Shown here in pieces: positions 1-5,784 of a stretch of DNA of 7,830 nucleotides. Positions within the stretch are counted from its first letter, which is position 1. Each line of letters begins with the position of its first letter. The stretch comes from Gallionellaceae bacterium UBA6222. GTDB lineage: Bacteria > Pseudomonadota > Gammaproteobacteria > Burkholderiales > Gallionellaceae. A program made the translations under genes and the position numbers. The notes under the pieces are model-generated. The model saw only the letters and a list, made by a program, of their open reading frames with translations. It did no database searches and was not told where the DNA came from. The stretch spans positions 1,549 through 9,378 of the forward strand of contig DISA01000048.1 of assembly GCA_002421915.1 (NCBI GenBank), read 5' to 3'.

Positions 1-309
1 CTGATCTACGAAGGCGGCATCGCCAACATGAATTACTCCATCTCCAATAATGCGGAATACGGTGAATACGTCACCGGTCATCGCGTGATTGCCGACCAGG
101 CGCGCGCCGCGATGAAGGAATGCCTGAAGAACATCCAGAATGGCTCCTACGCCAAGCAGTTCATCCTGGAAGGCCGCACCAACTACCCGGAAATGACCGC
201 ACGCCGCCGCTTGAATGCCGAGCATCCGATCGAGGTGGTGGGGGGGCAGTTGCGATCCATGATGCCGTGGATTGGCAAGAACAAGCTGGTCGACCAATCC
301 AAGAACTAA
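1..309 (+). CDS. ilvC: Ketol-acid reductoisomerase, C-terminal part (5' end outside window)
   Basis: This enzyme catalyses the second step of valine, leucine and isoleucine synthesis: Mg2+-dependent alkyl migration and NADPH reduction of acetolactate or acetohydroxybutyrate, in the cytoplasm. The frame is open from base 1 and ends at TAA 307-309, giving 102 residues. They begin LIYEGGIANMNYSIS and continue with the EYGEYVTG signature of the all-helical C-terminal knotted domain. The second Ser of SIS (fragment residue 15) corresponds to the substrate-binding Ser251 of class I enzymes. The 87 residues after it take the protein to about 338 residues, the usual class I (short) length, so the C-terminus is intact. 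The NADPH-binding Rossmann domain and the metal-binding Asp/Glu residues lie upstream of the window. ilvB/ilvH are the expected upstream neighbours but cannot be seen. Confidence 0.97.
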   Translation: MIYEGGIANMNYSISNNAEYGEYVTGHRVIADQARAAMKECLKNIQNGSYAKQFILEGRTNYPEMTARRRLNAEHPIEVVGGQLRSMMPWIGKNKLVDQSKN

Positions 310-313
310 AAAA

Positions 314-401
314 CGGGAAGGGGGAAGGGGGAAGGGGGAAGGGTGAAAACCACCGCCGCTCCAAGCTTGTACCCTTCCCCCTCCTCCCTTTTTCCTTCCC
401 G
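314..401. repeat. 88-bp palindromic element with G/A-rich heptamer arms
   Basis: The left arm is 314-343, the right arm 372-401 and the spacer 344-371 (28 bp). The reverse complement of the right arm matches the left arm at 25 of 30 positions with no gap. Both outer ends (8 bp) and the inner ends (11 bp) match perfectly. Four of the five differences would be G-U wobbles in RNA and one is an A-C mismatch, so the transcript could form a nearly continuous 30-bp stem. The spacer contains the perfect palindrome CAAGCTTG at 362-369. The element starts 4 bp after the ilvC stop and ends 5 bp before the psd ATG. It could act as a terminator or attenuator, or be a REP/MITE-like dispersed repeat. No target-site duplication is evident. 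The structure is seen directly; the function is inferred. Confidence 0.8.
315..343 (+). other. Five-tract G-quadruplex / mirror-repeat candidate
   Basis: The left arm reads G3-A2-G5-A2-G5-A2-G5-A2-G3. It has five runs of at least three G separated by two-base loops, which meets the usual G-quadruplex pattern on the plus (mRNA-sense) strand. It also reads the same in both directions along one strand, a polypurine mirror repeat of the kind that can form intramolecular triplex DNA. Whether either structure forms here is unknown, and pairing with the C/T-rich arm at 372-400 would compete with both. Confidence 0.6.
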
Positions 402-406
402 TGATT

Positions 407-1048
407 ATGAACAACTATCCGCACCCCATCATCGCCCGCGAGGGCTGGCCATTTCTGGCAATCTCACTGGTTTTGGCCGCCGCTGCGACTGCGTGGTGTG
501 CGACTTGGTCGATTCCGTTGTGGATCATCTTCCTGTTCGTGTTGCAATTCTTTCGTGATCCGGCGCGCACGATCCCGCAGGATGCGGATGCCGTGCTGTC
601 TCCTGCCGACGGGCGGGTGATCAAGGTCGAACGCGCACAGGACCCCTACGCCCAGCGCGAGGCGATTTTGGTCAGCGTGTTTATGAACGTGTTCAATGTC
701 CATTCCAACCGCAGCCCGGTCGATGGCAAGGTCGAGAAGATCCAGTATTTTCCCGGCAAGTTCGTCAATGCCGATCTGGACAAGGCATCCACCGAAAATG
801 AGCGCAATGCGGTGGTGCTGACCACCCGCGACGGGCAAACCGTAACCTTTGTGCAAGTGGCCGGGCTGATCGCACGGCGTATCCTGTGTTACATCAGGGT
901 GGGTGATGTGCTGACGCGCGGCCAGCGTTACGGGTTCATCCGCTTCGGTTCGCGGGTGGATACCTATCTGCCATTGAGTGCTACCGTCAAAGTCAGCATC
1001 GGTGATAAAGTGTCCGCCACTGAAACCATCCTGGCGCGACTCGGTTGA
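407..1048 (+). CDS. psd: Phosphatidylserine decarboxylase proenzyme (short form)
   Basis: The enzyme decarboxylates phosphatidylserine to phosphatidylethanolamine at the inner membrane. From ATG 407 it has 213 residues. It starts MNNYPHPIIAREGWPF, followed by a hydrophobic segment of about 30 residues (roughly 14-45) that should anchor it in the membrane. The core has the SPADGRV motif and VFMNVFNVHSNRSPVDG, whose His/Asn-rich stretch is typical of the family. Near the C-terminus, FGSRVD holds the Gly-Ser self-cleavage site. Ser182 (codon 950-952) should become the pyruvoyl cofactor on the small alpha chain. The length fits the compact psd class, which is shorter than the E. coli enzyme of more than 300 residues. 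An in-frame GTG at 401 is an alternative start, but that codon's first base is the end of the palindromic element. No Shine-Dalgarno sequence precedes either start, because the upstream bases are pyrimidine-rich. pssA follows after 7 bp. Confidence 0.95.
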   Translation: MNNYPHPIIAREGWPFLAISLVLAAAATAWCATWSIPLWIIFLFVLQFFRDPARTIPQDADAVLSPADGRVIKVERAQDPYAQREAILVSVFMNVFNVHSNRSPVDGKVEKIQYFPGKFVNADLDKASTENERNAVVLTTRDGQTVTFVQVAGLIARRILCYIRVGDVLTRGQRYGFIRFGSRVDTYLPLSATVKVSIGDKVSATETILARLG

Positions 1049-1055
1049 TACTTCA

Positions 1056-1817
1056 ATGAGCCCGATGAATCAACGCAGCAAAATAGATTTGCGGCGGCGC
1101 GGCATTTACCTGCTGCCGAATCTGCTTACCACGGCTGCCCTGTTCGCCGGGTTCTATGCCATTGTGCAATCGATGAACGGGCGCTACGAGATCGCTGCGG
1201 TGGCCATCTTCATTGCCATGGTGCTGGATGGGCTGGACGGGCGCGTGGCACGCATGACGCATACACAGAGCGAATTCGGCGCCGAGTATGACAGCCTGTC
1301 CGACATGGTGTCATTCGGCGTCGCACCCTCCATTCTCATCTACGAATGGGCGTTCCGTGATCTGGGCAAATGGGGCTGGTTCGCCGCCTTTATCTATTGC
1401 GCGGGTGCGGCGTTGCGTCTGGCGCGCTTCAACACCAACATCGATGTGATCGACAAGCGTTATTTTCAGGGATTGCCCAGCCCGGCCGCGGCAGCACTGG
1501 TGGCCGGATTCGTCTGGGTCATGGCGGACAACCGTTTTAGCGGCAACGATCTGCGCTGGTATGCCGCCGCGCTGACCGTGTTTGCCGGCTTGAGCATGGT
1601 CAGCAGCCTCAAATACTACAGCTTCAAGGCGATTAACATGCGCAAGAGCGTGCCGTTTATCGTCATCTTCCTGTTCGCCATCTTCTTCATCCTGGTGTCG
1701 GTCGATCCGCCGCTGCACCTGTTTCTGCTGTTCTTCGGCTATTGCCTGTCGGGCTACGTGATGACGTTGCTTGACCTGCGCAAGCCGAAATCGGCACCAC
1801 CACCGAGCCAGCCCTAG
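1056..1817 (+). CDS. pssA: CDP-diacylglycerol--serine O-phosphatidyltransferase
   Basis: This integral membrane enzyme joins serine to CDP-diacylglycerol, making the phosphatidylserine that Psd then decarboxylates. It has 253 residues from ATG 1056; ATG 1065 is an alternative start (250 residues). The CDP-alcohol phosphotransferase motif D-x2-DG-x2-AR-x8-G-x3-D-x3-D is complete in LDGLDGRVARMTHTQSEFG followed by AEYDSLSD (about residues 50-76). Several hydrophobic helices follow, ending with a strongly apolar pair at about residues 190-240. A cytosolic basic N-terminus (QRSKIDLRRRG) precedes the first helix. This is the Bacillus-like membrane type, not the phospholipase-D-like PssA of E. coli. 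The open frame runs upstream to GTG 978, but that stretch is inside psd. The Shine-Dalgarno sequence is weak at both ATGs and psd stops only 7 bp before, so translation may be coupled to psd. The gene ends with tandem TAG TAG. Confidence 0.94.
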   Translation: MSPMNQRSKIDLRRRGIYLLPNLLTTAALFAGFYAIVQSMNGRYEIAAVAIFIAMVLDGLDGRVARMTHTQSEFGAEYDSLSDMVSFGVAPSILIYEWAFRDLGKWGWFAAFIYCAGAALRLARFNTNIDVIDKRYFQGLPSPAAAALVAGFVWVMADNRFSGNDLRWYAAALTVFAGLSMVSSLKYYSFKAINMRKSVPFIVIFLFAIFFILVSVDPPLHLFLLFFGYCLSGYVMTLLDLRKPKSAPPPSQP

Positions 1818-1836
1818 TAGTTTTCAATCAACTACT
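1816..1836. terminator. Small inverted repeat between convergent genes, possible weak bidirectional terminator
   Basis: AGTAGTT (1816-1822) and AACTACT (1830-1836) form a perfect 7-bp stem around a 7-nt loop. The hairpin overlaps the pssA stop (1815-1817) and the pduO stop (1832-1834), the tails of two convergent transcripts. It lacks a GC-rich stem and a T-run on either side, so it would be a poor intrinsic terminator. It may simply reflect the two TAG stops facing each other. Confidence 0.3.
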
Positions 1837-2365
1837 CGCGCTGCCACAGCATTTCCTGCTGTCCCGCCGCGCGATTCAACACGCGGCAGAGTACGAACAA
1901 CAAATCGGAAAGCCGATTCAGATAGTGCAGTCCTTCAGACGGGATTGTTGCGCTTTGCATTAGTTGCAAGTAATCGCGCTCGGTGCGGCGCGCCACGCTG
2001 CGCGCGACATGACAAAGTGCTGCGGCGCGGCTACCGCCGGGCAGGATAAACTCCTTCAGTGGCGGCAGTCCCGTGTTGTAATGCGCGATCGCCGCATCCA
2101 GCTGCACGAGTTTTTTCGCCGCAAAAGGTGCGCCGGGTACGGCAAGCACCCCGCCCAGATCGAACAGGTCGTTTTGGATGCGCAGCAGTTCCGCGCGCAC
2201 TTCTTCCGGCAGGGTTTCGGCGAGTAGCACACCCAGTTGGCTGTTGAGTTCATCCACGCTGCCGATGACGGTGATGCGCGGGTGATTTTTTGGCAGGCGC
2301 GTGCCATCGGCCAGGCCGGTATTGCCATCGTCGCCGGTGCGGGTGGTAATCTTGCTTAATCTCAT
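1832..2365 (-). CDS. pduO: ATP:cob(I)alamin adenosyltransferase, PduO type
   Basis: The enzyme transfers the adenosyl group of ATP to cob(I)alamin (or cobinamide/cobyrinate), producing the coenzyme B12 form in the cytoplasm. It has 177 residues. The ATP-binding N-terminal signature TRTGDDGNTGL is at residues 8-18, followed by VDELNSQLG (37-45), FILPGG (106-111), the basic RSVARRTER stretch (122-130) and LNRLSDLLFVLCR (149-161). All belong to the PduO/MMAB trimeric family, which is unrelated to CobA/BtuR. The length is typical of the single-domain form. ATG 2365 is chosen because it starts right at the conserved MRLSKITTRTG, has GGAG five bases upstream (2371-2374), and overlaps the previous stop as ATGA. 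The open frame runs upstream to 2449 but lies inside the DUF1841 gene. It is the last gene of the operon. The substrate must first be reduced to cob(I), which gives a possible but unproven link to the rsx genes. Confidence 0.92.
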   Translation of the reverse strand: MRLSKITTRTGDDGNTGLADGTRLPKNHPRITVIGSVDELNSQLGVLLAETLPEEVRAELLRIQNDLFDLGGVLAVPGAPFAAKKLVQLDAAIAHYNTGLPPLKEFILPGGSRAAALCHVARSVARRTERDYLQLMQSATIPSEGLHYLNRLSDLLFVLCRVLNRAAGQQEMLWQRE

Positions 2366-2784
2366 TGTTTCTCCAGACAGGAAAGATAGATTGTGGCATC
2401 GGGTGCGGTTTTGTTGCGTTGCGCCTGCCAGATCATCTCGCCGAGGCAATCCATCATGGCGTGCTGCGCCTCATGTTCCGATTCGTATTTTTGCGTGAGG
2501 CGCGCGAACTGTTCACGAATGCCGTGCGGCTGACCGATGGAAATCTGTTCCTCGATGGTCAGGTGCATCATCAGATGCAGGAAAGGATTGACCACAGTGC
2601 CGTCCGGCGCGTAGTCCCTATCCTGGTTGTTTTGCGCATCATCGAACAGCGGGTGGTATTCCGGGTGTTTATTTATCAACTGTACCGTGAGGTCTTCCAG
2701 CGGTGAGAGCAATTCACCCGCTGTGCGCTTGCGCCAGGACTCAAACAGAAAATTTCGCGCTTCGTCGCGGGTGGGTTGAAACAT
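2362..2784 (-). CDS. DUF1841 family protein, unknown function
   Basis: This 140-residue protein resembles the DUF1841 family of beta- and gammaproteobacteria, recognised by HPEYH (residues 40-44), NPFLHLMMHLTIEEQ (66-80) and SEHEAQHAMMDCLGEMIWQAQ (102-122). It has no signal peptide or membrane segment, so it is probably cytoplasmic, and it appears mostly helical. It contains three HxxxH motifs (H40/H44, H70/H74, H104/H108) with acidic residues nearby (E78, E79, E105, D112). That pattern could bind a metal pair in a helical bundle, but this is inference. ATG 2784 overlaps the nth stop as TGATG and has AAGGT six bases upstream. Its own stop overlaps the adenosyltransferase start as ATGA, so all three are probably translationally coupled. 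The biochemical role is unknown; position in an electron-transfer and Fe-S operon hints at redox or metal work. Confidence 0.85.
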   Translation of the reverse strand: MFQPTRDEARNFLFESWRKRTAGELLSPLEDLTVQLINKHPEYHPLFDDAQNNQDRDYAPDGTVVNPFLHLMMHLTIEEQISIGQPHGIREQFARLTQKYESEHEAQHAMMDCLGEMIWQAQRNKTAPDATIYLSCLEKQ

Positions 2785-3416
2785 CAGAGCACCTTATTTT
2801 TGTATTCGCACAGATCGTTGATGATGCAGTCGCGGCACTTCGGCTTGCGCGCCTGACACACATAGCGTCCATGCAGGATCAGCCAATGATGGGCGTCAAG
2901 TTTGAATTCGTCGGGGACGAACTTCAATAGTTTTCTTTCAACCTCCAGCACATCTTTGCCGGGCGCGAGACCGGTGCGGTTGCTGATGCGGAAGATATGG
3001 GTATCGACCGCGATGGTGGGGTGGCCGAAGGCGGTGTTAAGGATCACGCTGGCAGTCTTGCGCCCCACACCGGGCAGGGCTTCCAATGCCTCGCGCGTTT
3101 GAGGCACTTCGCCGTGGTGCCGTTCGAGCAATAGGCGGCACATCTGGAGGATGTGTTTGCTCTTGGTTTGGTACAAGCCGATGCGCTGCACATATTCGCG
3201 CAAACCGTATTCGCCGAGATCAAGGAGCTTCTTTGGGGTATTGGCAACCGGGAACAATTCACGCGTGGCGAGGTTGACGCTTTTGTCCGTTGCCTGCGCC
3301 GAGAGGATCACCGCAACCAGCAACTCAAAGGGTGTGCGGTGTTCCAGCTCGGTGGTTGGGTGCGGATTCGCTGCTTGCAAGCGCAGAAAGATCTCGCGCC
3401 GCTTTGCCGCATTCAT
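2784..3416 (-). CDS. nth: Endonuclease III (DNA glycosylase / AP lyase)
   Basis: A base-excision repair enzyme that removes oxidised pyrimidines and cleaves the DNA at the resulting abasic site. It has 210 residues and its key residues fall at the E. coli positions. The helix-hairpin-helix LPGVGRKTA carries catalytic Lys120, and AVDTHIFR carries Asp138. The C-terminal [4Fe-4S] motif C-x6-C-x2-C-x5-C is complete at C187, C194, C197 and C203. Lys120 and the short length argue against MutY. ATG 3416 is preferred over upstream in-frame codons (open to 3590) because MNAAKRREIF matches the family N-terminus, GAGG lies at 3427-3430, and the start overlaps the rsxE stop as ATGA. The 3' end overlaps the DUF1841 start by one base (TGATG). 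The rsxE-nth order is the same as in E. coli. Confidence 0.97.
   Translation of the reverse strand: MNAAKRREIFLRLQAANPHPTTELEHRTPFELLVAVILSAQATDKSVNLATRELFPVANTPKKLLDLGEYGLREYVQRIGLYQTKSKHILQMCRLLLERHHGEVPQTREALEALPGVGRKTASVILNTAFGHPTIAVDTHIFRISNRTGLAPGKDVLEVERKLLKFVPDEFKLDAHHWLILHGRYVCQARKPKCRDCIINDLCEYKNKVL
2791..2795 (-). promoter_or_regulatory. Ribosome binding site of the DUF1841 gene
   Basis: AAGGT on the minus strand, six bases before ATG 2784 and within the last codons of nth. It supports independent re-initiation at the TGATG junction. Confidence 0.7.
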
Positions 3417-4108
3417 CCCTGCGCTGCCTCGGGCAGAGCGGCCGGCACCGGCTGGCTGCGTATTTTTTGCTCGGCGCGCAGGTTGAGCCAGTTCCTGGCG
3501 GCGATGATGAGGCCCAGCCCAATGAATGCGCCGGGTGGCAGGATGGCGAGCAGGAAGCCGTGGTAGTCGGGAATGACATGAATCACCCATGCTTTTGCAC
3601 CATCGCCAAAGACCAGGTCAATGCCGGAGAGCAATGTGCCCTTGCCGATGATCTCGCGCATTCCACCCAGCGTAGCCAGCACGGCGGTCAGCCCCAACCC
3701 CATCATCAAACCATCCACCGCCGAGGGTAGTGCAGGATTTTTCGAGGCGAATGATTCCGCCCGCGCCAGCACGATGCAGTTGGTCACGATCAGCGGCACA
3801 AAAATGCCGAGCACGAGATACAGGTCGTACAGATAGGCGTTCATCAGATATTGCACCACCGTCACCAGCACCGCGATGATCAGCACGAATACCGGGATGC
3901 GGATCTCGTTTGGCACATAGCTGCGCACCGGTGCGATGGTGGTGTTGCTCAGGGTGATCACCAGCGTGGTCGCGAGTCCGAGGCTGATCGCGTTCACCAG
4001 CGTATTGCTCACCGCCAGTAGCGGACAAAGCCCCAGCAGCTGCACCAGCCCCGGATTTTGTTTCCACAAGCCGTTGTGGGCGATGGTTTTGAATTCACTC
4101 CAGTTCAT
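3413..4108 (-). CDS. rsxE: Rnf/Rsx electron transport complex subunit E
   Basis: This integral membrane subunit has 231 residues and about six hydrophobic helices (roughly 22-40, 42-60, 70-90, 95-115, 130-150, 183-203). In Rnf and Na+-NQR complexes, subunits A/E (NqrD/E) form a pseudo-symmetric pair with an intramembrane [2Fe-2S] cluster held by conserved cysteines. Here C28 (GLCPLLAVS) and C111 (TNCIVLARAE) occupy those places. VPNEIRIPVFVLIIA and FVPLIVTNC are further family signatures. The C-terminal tail of about 25 residues is polar and Ala/Pro/Gln-rich. ATG 4108 has AAGGA at 4117-4121 and overlaps the rsxG stop as ATGA; the rsxE stop in turn overlaps the nth start. The partner subunit A is not in the window and is presumably upstream of rsxB. 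Confidence 0.97.
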   Translation of the reverse strand: MNWSEFKTIAHNGLWKQNPGLVQLLGLCPLLAVSNTLVNAISLGLATTLVITLSNTTIAPVRSYVPNEIRIPVFVLIIAVLVTVVQYLMNAYLYDLYLVLGIFVPLIVTNCIVLARAESFASKNPALPSAVDGLMMGLGLTAVLATLGGMREIIGKGTLLSGIDLVFGDGAKAWVIHVIPDYHGFLLAILPPGAFIGLGLIIAARNWLNLRAEQKIRSQPVPAALPEAAQG

Positions 4109-4743
4109 GGCTTCGTTCCTTTGGGCTGGGCAGGCGGCAACAGTTCTGGCCGGTGCGCGTCAAAATACTGCAAGGCGAGATGGCCGGCTTTGACCACGGC
4201 ACGCGGCGTGATGGTGGCACCGGACATACTGTCAAATTGGCCGCCGTCTTTCTTCACTTTCCAATCGGCATCATTGCCCCGCCGCTTGTCTTCGAACACG
4301 CGGATCCAGTCGCTCTTGGCGATATCGATGTAGTCGCCCAGCCCGGGTGTCTCCTTGTGATTGACCACGCGCACGCCGGACAGTGTGCCATCGTCGCGGA
4401 TCGCCAGCACCATCTGGATATTGCCGCTGTAACCTTCGCGCGCAACCACTTCCAGCACCACCGCGACCGGATCACCGTTGCGACGCGCGATATGCGCCAG
4501 CGAAGGCTCATCCGTACCCAGCAGCGCATCTGCGGGTAAAGTCAGCGTGTCGCCCATGATGTCGTTGTCGTAGCTGTTCGCAGGCAACAACTGCGAGATC
4601 AGCTTGAGCTTGGCCGCCGCGACGGTCGCGCTGATGGTGTCGCGGGTCAGGTAGTAGGTGGTGGCCAGCACGGCCGTGCCAATGATGGAAAAAAACAACA
4701 GGTTGACAGCCGTTTCCAGAGTTGAGCGGACAATACGTTTCAT
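4105..4743 (-). CDS. rsxG: Rnf/Rsx electron transport complex subunit G (covalent FMN)
   Basis: This subunit is anchored by one N-terminal helix (about residues 12-32), with the rest facing the periplasm. It belongs to the RnfG/NqrC FMN-binding family and has 212 residues. GYSGNIQMVLAI (104-115), VVNHKETPGLGD (126-137) and the flavinylation site SGATIT (174-179) are all present. By family knowledge FMN is attached through phosphoester to the last Thr (T179) by ApbE-type flavin transferase. No apbE lies in this window. ATG 4743 is chosen because AAGGA sits nine bases upstream and the start overlaps the rsxD stop as ATGA. The open frame continues to 4806 but only inside rsxD. The C-terminal tail is Pro/Lys-rich. 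The role is passing electrons between RsxD and the other redox centres of the complex. Confidence 0.97.
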   Translation of the reverse strand: MKRIVRSTLETAVNLLFFSIIGTAVLATTYYLTRDTISATVAAAKLKLISQLLPANSYDNDIMGDTLTLPADALLGTDEPSLAHIARRNGDPVAVVLEVVAREGYSGNIQMVLAIRDDGTLSGVRVVNHKETPGLGDYIDIAKSDWIRVFEDKRRGNDADWKVKKDGGQFDSMSGATITPRAVVKAGHLALQYFDAHRPELLPPAQPKGTKP

Positions 4744-5768
4744 TTTTTCGCATCCTTCTGGCCGAAGATTGCGGGTTGCGTATAAGCATCGATGATGGGC
4801 ACGCACATATTCATCAGGATCGTGGCGAATGCAATACCATCCGGGAAGCCGCCGAATACCCGGATCATATAAGTGAGGATACCGGCGCCGGCGGCAAAAA
4901 TGATCTTGCCTTTGGCGGTGGTTGGCGAGCTGATCGGATCGGTCAGAATGAAAAATGCGCCGATCATGGCAGCTCCCGAAAACCAGTGGAACAAGGGGGT
5001 TACATAATGGGCGGGATCAAACAGATGGAAAACACCCGCCATCGTGAACAGCGTGCCGAGGAAAACCAGCGGCAGATGCCAGGAAATGATCCGGGTGAAC
5101 AAAAGATAGAGACCGCCGAGGGCAAAACCGGCTGCCACCATTTCACTGCCGTGCCCGGCCAGACGGCCGTAGATGGGCAGCTCGCGGATTTCTCCGACGG
5201 AATGGCCGAGATGCAATTGCGTTTTGAGCGTATCCAGCGGAGTGGACATGGTGACTGCATCCAGCGTCAATCCGGGCGGGAGCATATGGCGGAAAACGTA
5301 ACTCATCTGCTCGGCGAACGACAGATGGACGCCGCCCAGCGCCTGCGGAGAAATCCAGTGCGTCATCTCGTGCGGGAAAGAAATGATGAGCACGGCATAA
5401 CCGATCATGGCCGGATTGAAAGGGTTGCTGCCCAAGCCGCCGTAAAGCTGCTTGGCCACGACGATGGCAAAGGCGACCCCGACCACCACCAGCCACCACG
5501 GTGCCAGCGGCGGTACCGAAAGCGCCAGCAGCCAGGCGGTGAGCAACGCACTGTTGTCGGAGAGAAAGGGCCTGATCGGACGGGCGCGCAACTTGAGCAT
5601 GACTGCCTCGGTCGCCAGTGCGGTGACTGAGGCCAGCGTGAGCGAAACCAGGATGGCCGGACCGAAATACCAGACATACAGGGCGATGCCCGGAATCAGC
5701 GCCAGCAGCACGCGCAGCATGATTTGTCTGACTGCAAGCGGGCGTGCAATGAACGGAGATGACGGCAT
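4740..5768 (-). CDS. rsxD: Rnf/Rsx electron transport complex subunit D (covalent FMN)
   Basis: This multi-helix membrane subunit of the RnfD/NqrB family has 342 residues from ATG 5768, with about nine or ten hydrophobic segments. Signatures are GGLGSNPFNPAMIGYA (110-125), FILTDPISSPTT (273-284) and GGFPDGIAFATILMNM (306-321). FMN is expected on a periplasm-side Thr just before PL. Here that is T176 in DAVTMSTPL, where Ser175 sits next to it in place of a small Gly/Ala pair. In-frame TTG 5786 would overlap the rsxC stop as TTGA and add six residues. ATG 5768 is preferred because GAGGA (5780-5784) precedes it, although the 11-base spacing is long. In the complex, subunit D provides much of the membrane core that couples electron flow to ion movement. 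Confidence 0.95.
   Translation of the reverse strand: MPSSPFIARPLAVRQIMLRVLLALIPGIALYVWYFGPAILVSLTLASVTALATEAVMLKLRARPIRPFLSDNSALLTAWLLALSVPPLAPWWLVVVGVAFAIVVAKQLYGGLGSNPFNPAMIGYAVLIISFPHEMTHWISPQALGGVHLSFAEQMSYVFRHMLPPGLTLDAVTMSTPLDTLKTQLHLGHSVGEIRELPIYGRLAGHGSEMVAAGFALGGLYLLFTRIISWHLPLVFLGTLFTMAGVFHLFDPAHYVTPLFHWFSGAAMIGAFFILTDPISSPTTAKGKIIFAAGAGILTYMIRVFGGFPDGIAFATILMNMCVPIIDAYTQPAIFGQKDAKK
4753..4757 (-). promoter_or_regulatory. Ribosome binding site of rsxG
   Basis: AAGGA on the minus strand, nine bases before ATG 4743. It lies inside the end of rsxD and supports this start over the in-frame codon at 4806. Confidence 0.8.
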
Positions 5769-5779
5769 GATTTTGGTTT

Positions 5780-5784
5780 TCCTC
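5780..5784 (-). promoter_or_regulatory. Probable ribosome binding site of rsxD
   Basis: GAGGA on the minus strand, overlapping the rsxC stop and lying 11 bases before ATG 5768. It supports that ATG over TTG 5786, which it overlaps and therefore cannot serve. The spacing is longer than ideal. Confidence 0.6.

Noticed and set aside
362..369. CAAGCTTG palindrome as a protein operator
   Set aside because: Eight bases in the spacer of a larger palindrome is too little to claim a binding site; it is recorded only as part of that element.
401..406. GTG 401 as the psd start
   Set aside because: It adds only Met-Ile before MNNYPHPII, overlaps the last base of the palindromic element and has no ribosome site. 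ATG 407 matches the family start better, though GTG is not excluded.
978..1055. Upstream extension of pssA to GTG 978
   Set aside because: The added 26 residues lie within psd and do not resemble the family N-terminus; MSPMNQRSKIDLRRRG is a natural start.
2784..3416. MutY instead of endonuclease III
   Set aside because: The protein has the catalytic Lys120 of endonuclease III, is 210 residues long and lacks the MutY C-terminal domain.
4722..5630. Plus-strand open frame of 302 codons
   Set aside because: It lies antisense to rsxD and the rsxG start, reads as low-hydrophobicity Arg/Gly/Gln-rich sequence with no known motif, and is explained by GC-rich codon use in rsxD.
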